Assembly: GCF_018332695.1 (NCBI RefSeq)
Contig: NZ_BOQN01000099.1
Coordinates: 1 to 58,933, forward strand
Direction: 5' to 3'
Source of the DNA: Paractinoplanes toevensis
GTDB taxonomy: Bacteria; Actinomycetota; Actinomycetes; Mycobacteriales; Micromonosporaceae
DNA length: 58,933 nucleotides
Part shown: positions 56,198-58,933 of the stretch, one piece after another
Numbering within the stretch: position 1 is the first letter of the stretch
Layout: every line of letters starts with the position of its first letter
Position numbers and translations under genes: made by a program
Notes under the pieces: model-generated
The model's database searches: none
The model's input: the letters and a program-made list of their open reading frames with translations, nothing else
What the model was told of the DNA's origin: nothing

Positions 56198-56704
56198 GTG
56201 GTTGATTGGCTGACCCGGCCCGAGACGGCGGCGGACGTCGATGCCATCCGCGACATCACGGCGTCCGCCTTCGACACGACCGCCGAGGCGGACCTCGTCG
56301 ACGCCCTGCGCTCCGACCCGGCCTGGATCGACGGCCTGTCCCTGGTCGCGGCCACCCCCAGCGGCCGGGTCATCGGCCATGCGCTGCTGACCCGCTGCCA
56401 CGTCGACGAGGTGCCGGCCCTGTGCCTGGCGCCGTGCTCGGTACTACCCGAGCACCAGCGCACCGGCGCCGGCACCGCTGTGATCAACGCCGCCCTCGCC
56501 GCCGCGCGGTCCAGGGGCGAGGCGTTCGTGATCGTCCTGGGCCATCCCGGCTATTACCCGCGCTTCGGTTTCCGGCGGGCGTCGGAGGCCGGCATCCGCC
56601 TGTCCATCGAGGTCCCCGACGAGGCTTTGATGGCCCTGACCCTCGACCCGGCCCGCCCCCTACCATCCGGCTCGGTCCGTTACGCCGCGTCCTTCGGCAT
56701 CTAG
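56198..56704 (+). CDS. GNAT-family N-acetyltransferase
   Basis: A 168-residue acetyltransferase of the YhbS type. The acetyl-CoA loop reads SVLPEHQRTGAGTAVINAAL (QRTGxG), and VLGHPGYYPRFGFRRASEAGI is the typical YhbS-like C-terminal strand. GTG 56198, 10 bp after the MFS gene. The substrate is unknown. Confidence 0.88.
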   Translation: MVDWLTRPETAADVDAIRDITASAFDTTAEADLVDALRSDPAWIDGLSLVAATPSGRVIGHALLTRCHVDEVPALCLAPCSVLPEHQRTGAGTAVINAALAAARSRGEAFVIVLGHPGYYPRFGFRRASEAGIRLSIEVPDEALMALTLDPARPLPSGSVRYAASFGI

Positions 56705-56764
56705 GCCCCGCACCCCTGCCTATCGGCCGGGCAAAACGAGTTGTGAGCTTTTCTCGGGGCTACT

Positions 56765-56793
56765 GTACGATCGTACTTGTACAAACGTACAAG
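56765..56793. promoter_or_regulatory. Operator cluster of the SMR efflux gene
   Basis: GTACGATCGTAC (56765-56776) is a perfect 12-bp palindrome. CTTGTAC (56776-56782) and GTACAAG (56787-56793) form a second inverted repeat with AAAC between. They overlap the likely promoter just ahead of the ribosome site AAGAAGAGGT. The TetR-type regulator downstream is the obvious candidate to bind. Confidence 0.65.
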
Positions 56794-56806
56794 AAGAGGT
56801 GTGATC

Positions 56807-57127
56807 GTGTCGTACGTGTATCTGCTGGCTGCCATAGCCGCAGAGATCGTCGCTACCAGTCTGATGAAGTCGACCGAGGGGTTCACCCGGCTCTGGCCCA
56901 CGCTGGCCTGCCTGGTCGGCTACGCGATCTCGCTGGTCGCCCTGTCCCAGGCGGTGAAAGGCGTCCCGGTGGGCGTGGCCTACGCTCTGTGGTCAGCCCT
57001 GGGCACCGCCGCAATCGTCGCGATCGGCGCGGCGTTCCTGGGCGAGCCCATCACGCTGCTGAAGGTGGCAGGCATCAGCCTGATCATCGCCGGCGTGGTA
57101 ACCCTCAACCTCGGCGGTTCCCACTGA
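56807..57127 (+). CDS. Small multidrug resistance (SMR) efflux protein
   Basis: A 106-residue protein with four membrane segments. Proton/drug-binding E13 lies in AAIAAEIVATSLMKST, the SMR signature. GTG 56807 was chosen because AAGAAGAGGT sits 6 bp upstream; GTG 56801 would be too close. As an EmrE-like dimer it would export lipophilic cations in exchange for protons. It is preceded by GTAC-rich palindromes and followed by a minisatellite and a TetR gene. Confidence 0.93.
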   Translation: MSYVYLLAAIAAEIVATSLMKSTEGFTRLWPTLACLVGYAISLVALSQAVKGVPVGVAYALWSALGTAAIVAIGAAFLGEPITLLKVAGISLIIAGVVTLNLGGSH

Positions 57128-57162
57128 CTTCCACCCCACCGGCCCAGCAGCCGACCACCTCG

Positions 57163-57510
57163 ATGGCCGGCCCTCAGCCGACCAGCGCAGCGTCCGGCCA
57201 CCGGCCGACCGGCTCGGTGGGTGGCCCCCAGCCGACCGACTCAGTGACCGGTGAAAAGCCAACCAGCTCGATGGCCGACCCTCAGCCGACCAGCGCAGCG
57301 CCCGGCCACCGACCGACGGGCTCGGTGGGCGGCCCCCAGCCAACCGACTCAGTGACCAGCGACCAGCTGACCAATCCGGTGGCCGGCGGCCAGCCGACCA
57401 GCTCGGTAGGCGGCACCCAGCCAATCAGCAGCTCGGGAGGCGGCACCCAGCCAACCAGCAGCTCGGGAGGCGGCACCCAGCCAGCCAGCAGCTCGGGAGG
57501 CGGCACCCAG
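57163..57510 (+). repeat. Minisatellite between smr and tetR: 108-bp x2 and 30-bp x4
   Basis: A 108-bp unit repeats twice (the ATGGCCG landmarks at 57163 and 57271 are 108 bp apart). A 30-bp unit then repeats about four times (57391-57510, each ending GGCGGCACCCAG). Both periods are multiples of three, and one plus-strand frame and one minus-strand frame stay open throughout. On the plus strand it would encode a Ser/Gly/Pro/Thr-rich leader joined to the TetR protein. Confidence 0.85.
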
Positions 57511-57558
57511 CCGGGCAGCCCGGTGAGTGGCGAGCCGTTGACGGGAGGCCGGGCGGCT

Positions 57559-58110
57559 GTGACGGCTCATTCGGGGCGGCGGGCGCGGGATCCGCAGGCG
57601 CGGAAGGATGCGCTTGCTGAGGCGACCATCGAGGTGATCGCGGAGGTCGGCATCGGGCGAACGACGCACCGGGCGGTCGCCGCCCGCGCCGGCCTGCCCC
57701 TGGGTGCGACCACCTATTACTTTCCGACGCTCGATGCCCTGATCGCCGCTGCTCTGCGAAAGGCCGCCGAGGATCAGGAGGCCGATCTACGCCGGTGGGC
57801 CGATCGGCTGGAGAGCGCTCCCGATCTGGTCGACGGCCTGGTCGCGCTGGTCGACGAGTACATGTCGGACCGCCGCCGCGCCCAGATCGAGTTCGAACTC
57901 TGCGTGGCGGCCGCCCGCGACGCCGCCCTGCAACCGCTGGGCCGCGACTGGCTCCAAGGCCTGCACGCACTCCTGGCCCCACACGTGGGTGACCAACCGG
58001 CGCACGACATCTCGGCCCTTCTGGACGGCACCATGCTCCACATGCTGACCACCAACCGCCCGCTGAACGCCCCCGCCCTGAAAGCCGCCATCCGCCGCCT
58101 GGCCCACTGA
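57559..58110 (+). CDS. TetR-family regulator, probable repressor of the SMR gene
   Basis: A 183-residue regulator from GTG 57559, which has GGGAGG 10 bp upstream. The helix-turn-helix spans about residues 18-55 (VIAEVGIGRTTHRAVAARAGLPLGATTYYFPT). The C-terminal domain ends LDGTMLHMLTTNRP. The same frame is open back through the minisatellite to the smr stop, so a version with a disordered repeat leader (from ATG 57163) is possible. It probably binds the GTAC palindromes ahead of smr. Confidence 0.85.
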   Translation: MTAHSGRRARDPQARKDALAEATIEVIAEVGIGRTTHRAVAARAGLPLGATTYYFPTLDALIAAALRKAAEDQEADLRRWADRLESAPDLVDGLVALVDEYMSDRRRAQIEFELCVAAARDAALQPLGRDWLQGLHALLAPHVGDQPAHDISALLDGTMLHMLTTNRPLNAPALKAAIRRLAH

Positions 58111-58606
58111 CGGCGCCGCCAACACAATCCGGACCGCCGCGCTCCCCGCGACGATCCGATAATCGGCATATCGCCACGCCTGGCCACCCCAAAATCGCGA
58201 TCATGGAAAGTTCCCGCGCGACGCCCGACAGGAAATCTCCAACATCGCGGGCGCCAACCGCGGACAGCGGGAATCTGTAGATCGTCCTGCCGCGGGGCAA
58301 CGCCGCCAACCCATCGCGCCCTACGCGAATCACCGGCTGCCCCGAACGAAATCCGGACCACGCCCCACCCAGCGCGGCACAGCCAGCGCGGCCCAGCGCT
58401 GGCCGCCCAACCAGCGCCCACCCGACGCGGCCCAGCGCCACCAGAGCTAGCGGCCCAGCGCTAGCGGCCCAGCCAATCTCACTCAGCGCGGCCCAACCAG
58501 TGTCACTCAGCGCGGACCAGCCCGAGCGGGGAACCGTATGTCTCCGGAATGCGGTCGGCCCACTCTCCGGTGGGAGGGCGGGCCGGCGCGGCAGTGCAGC
58601 GTGAAA
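58111..58606. other. Intergenic stretch with short direct repeats
   Basis: No gene is convincing here. Bases about 58375-58520 hold short direct repeats built on CAGCGCGGCCCA and GCTAGCGGCCCAGC, including two copies of TCACTCAGCGCGG. Near 58157 there is a CCGATAATCGG palindrome. The repeats may mark slippage-prone spacer DNA before the cytochrome oxidase gene's end. Confidence 0.5.
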
Positions 58607-58933
58607 CTAGCGGTCGCGGTCGGAGGCGATGTCCTCCTGGTAGGTGGCGCCGCCGTCGGACTCGCTGGTCAGGACCTTGGCGCCGCCCTCGGGTGGGCCC
58701 GCGAGGGTGCGGCCCGCGGCCAGCTCGGGGAACTTCGCGTCGAACGCCGGGCGTTCCGAGCGGATGCGCGGCATGCGGTCGAAGTTGCGCAGCGGGGGCG
58801 GGGACGACGTGGCCCACTCCAGTGAGTTGCCGTGGCCCCACGGGTCGTCGACGTTTACCAGTTGGCCGACCTTGTAGGACTTCCAGCAGTTGTAGAGGAA
58901 CGGCAGCGTCGACAGGCCCAGCACGAACGAACC
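58607..58933 (-). CDS. ctaD: Cytochrome c oxidase subunit I, C-terminal part (5' end outside window)
   Basis: The minus-strand frame is open to the window edge and ends at TAG 58607-58609, so only about 108 C-terminal residues are seen. They hold the last membrane segment (STLPFLYNCWKSYKVG) and the conserved actinobacterial tail DDPWGHGNSLEWATSSPPPLRNFD. This is the heme-copper catalytic subunit of the aa3 oxidase in the plasma membrane. The ending with SDGGATYQEDIASDRDR is variable between species. Confidence 0.93.
   Translation of the reverse strand, partial: GSFVLGLSTLPFLYNCWKSYKVGQLVNVDDPWGHGNSLEWATSSPPPLRNFDRMPRIRSERPAFDAKFPELAAGRTLAGPPEGGAKVLTSESDGGATYQEDIASDRDR

Noticed and set aside
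57128..57558. CRISPR array between smr and tetR
   Set aside because: The 108-bp and 30-bp units are tandem and lack unique spacers.

Overview
The window is high-GC DNA (roughly 70 percent by eye) with many GTG starts, leaderless-looking starts and ATGA/GTGA gene overlaps. It carries typical actinobacterial genes: a clpS-aosR-mec-cysO-cysM block, a SigC-like sigma factor, orn, and a cytochrome oxidase subunit I tail. The secreted plant-polymer enzymes and gene styles suggest a filamentous soil actinomycete, most likely Micromonosporaceae (Actinoplanes-like). That taxonomic guess is inference; no 16S rRNA is present.

Layout. 1-5.6 kb: the end of a lactate permease, an unknown coiled-coil protein, and a minus-strand operon of an unknown helical protein, a PAS histidine kinase and a REC-kinase-REC hybrid. 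5.7-20.3 kb: a secreted and cell-wall region. It holds a serine protease, a His/Gly repeat protein, a glycosidase with FN3 and CBM2 modules, a CPBP protease, a pectate lyase and pectin methylesterase pair (both with N-terminal ricin-type lectins), an ECF sigma factor fused to a zinc anti-sigma-like motif, a membrane anchor and an extracellular beta-helix, a DUF4956/VTC/Cthe_2159-type operon, and a fructosamine-kinase-like gene. Two identical LacI-type operators (TGGGAGCGCTCCCA) precede the glycosidase and the pectinase pair. 20.4-26.2 kb: tRNA-His, orn, a probable C-rich-loop small RNA, and a 1604-residue disordered membrane protein. 26.3-31.6 kb: a CopC-CopD fusion divergent from a SigC-like sigma factor, with a MauE/DsbA-type redox operon and bcp. 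31.7-36.1 kb: tRNA-Leu, an alcohol dehydrogenase with a divergent TetR regulator, an acetyltransferase, a bacterial expansin and a MOSC protein.

36.2-43.8 kb is a histidine-utilisation operon (RpiR regulator, hutU, an M20 amidohydrolase, hutF, hutI, hutH) with ATGA overlaps from hutU onward. It is followed by an unusual leucyl-tRNA synthetase that lacks the whole CP1 editing domain. 45.8-54.8 kb is a housekeeping block (rdgB, rph, glycosyltransferase, MBL hydrolase, cysM, cysO, mec, aosR, clpS, then pncB-pncA) that follows the order of Mycobacterium tuberculosis Rv1330c-Rv1341. It is interrupted by an 80-bp insert at the rph/rdgB junction and a 163-bp inverted-repeat element. 54.9-58.9 kb has an MFS transporter, an acetyltransferase, an SMR efflux gene with its operator, a TetR regulator behind an in-frame minisatellite, and the 3' end of cytochrome oxidase subunit I.

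The most unusual items are the one-protein sigma/anti-sigma/beta-helix candidate pectin sensor beside the pectinase genes, the editing-domain-free LeuRS, and the small element inserted at an ATGA junction that keeps translational coupling on both sides.
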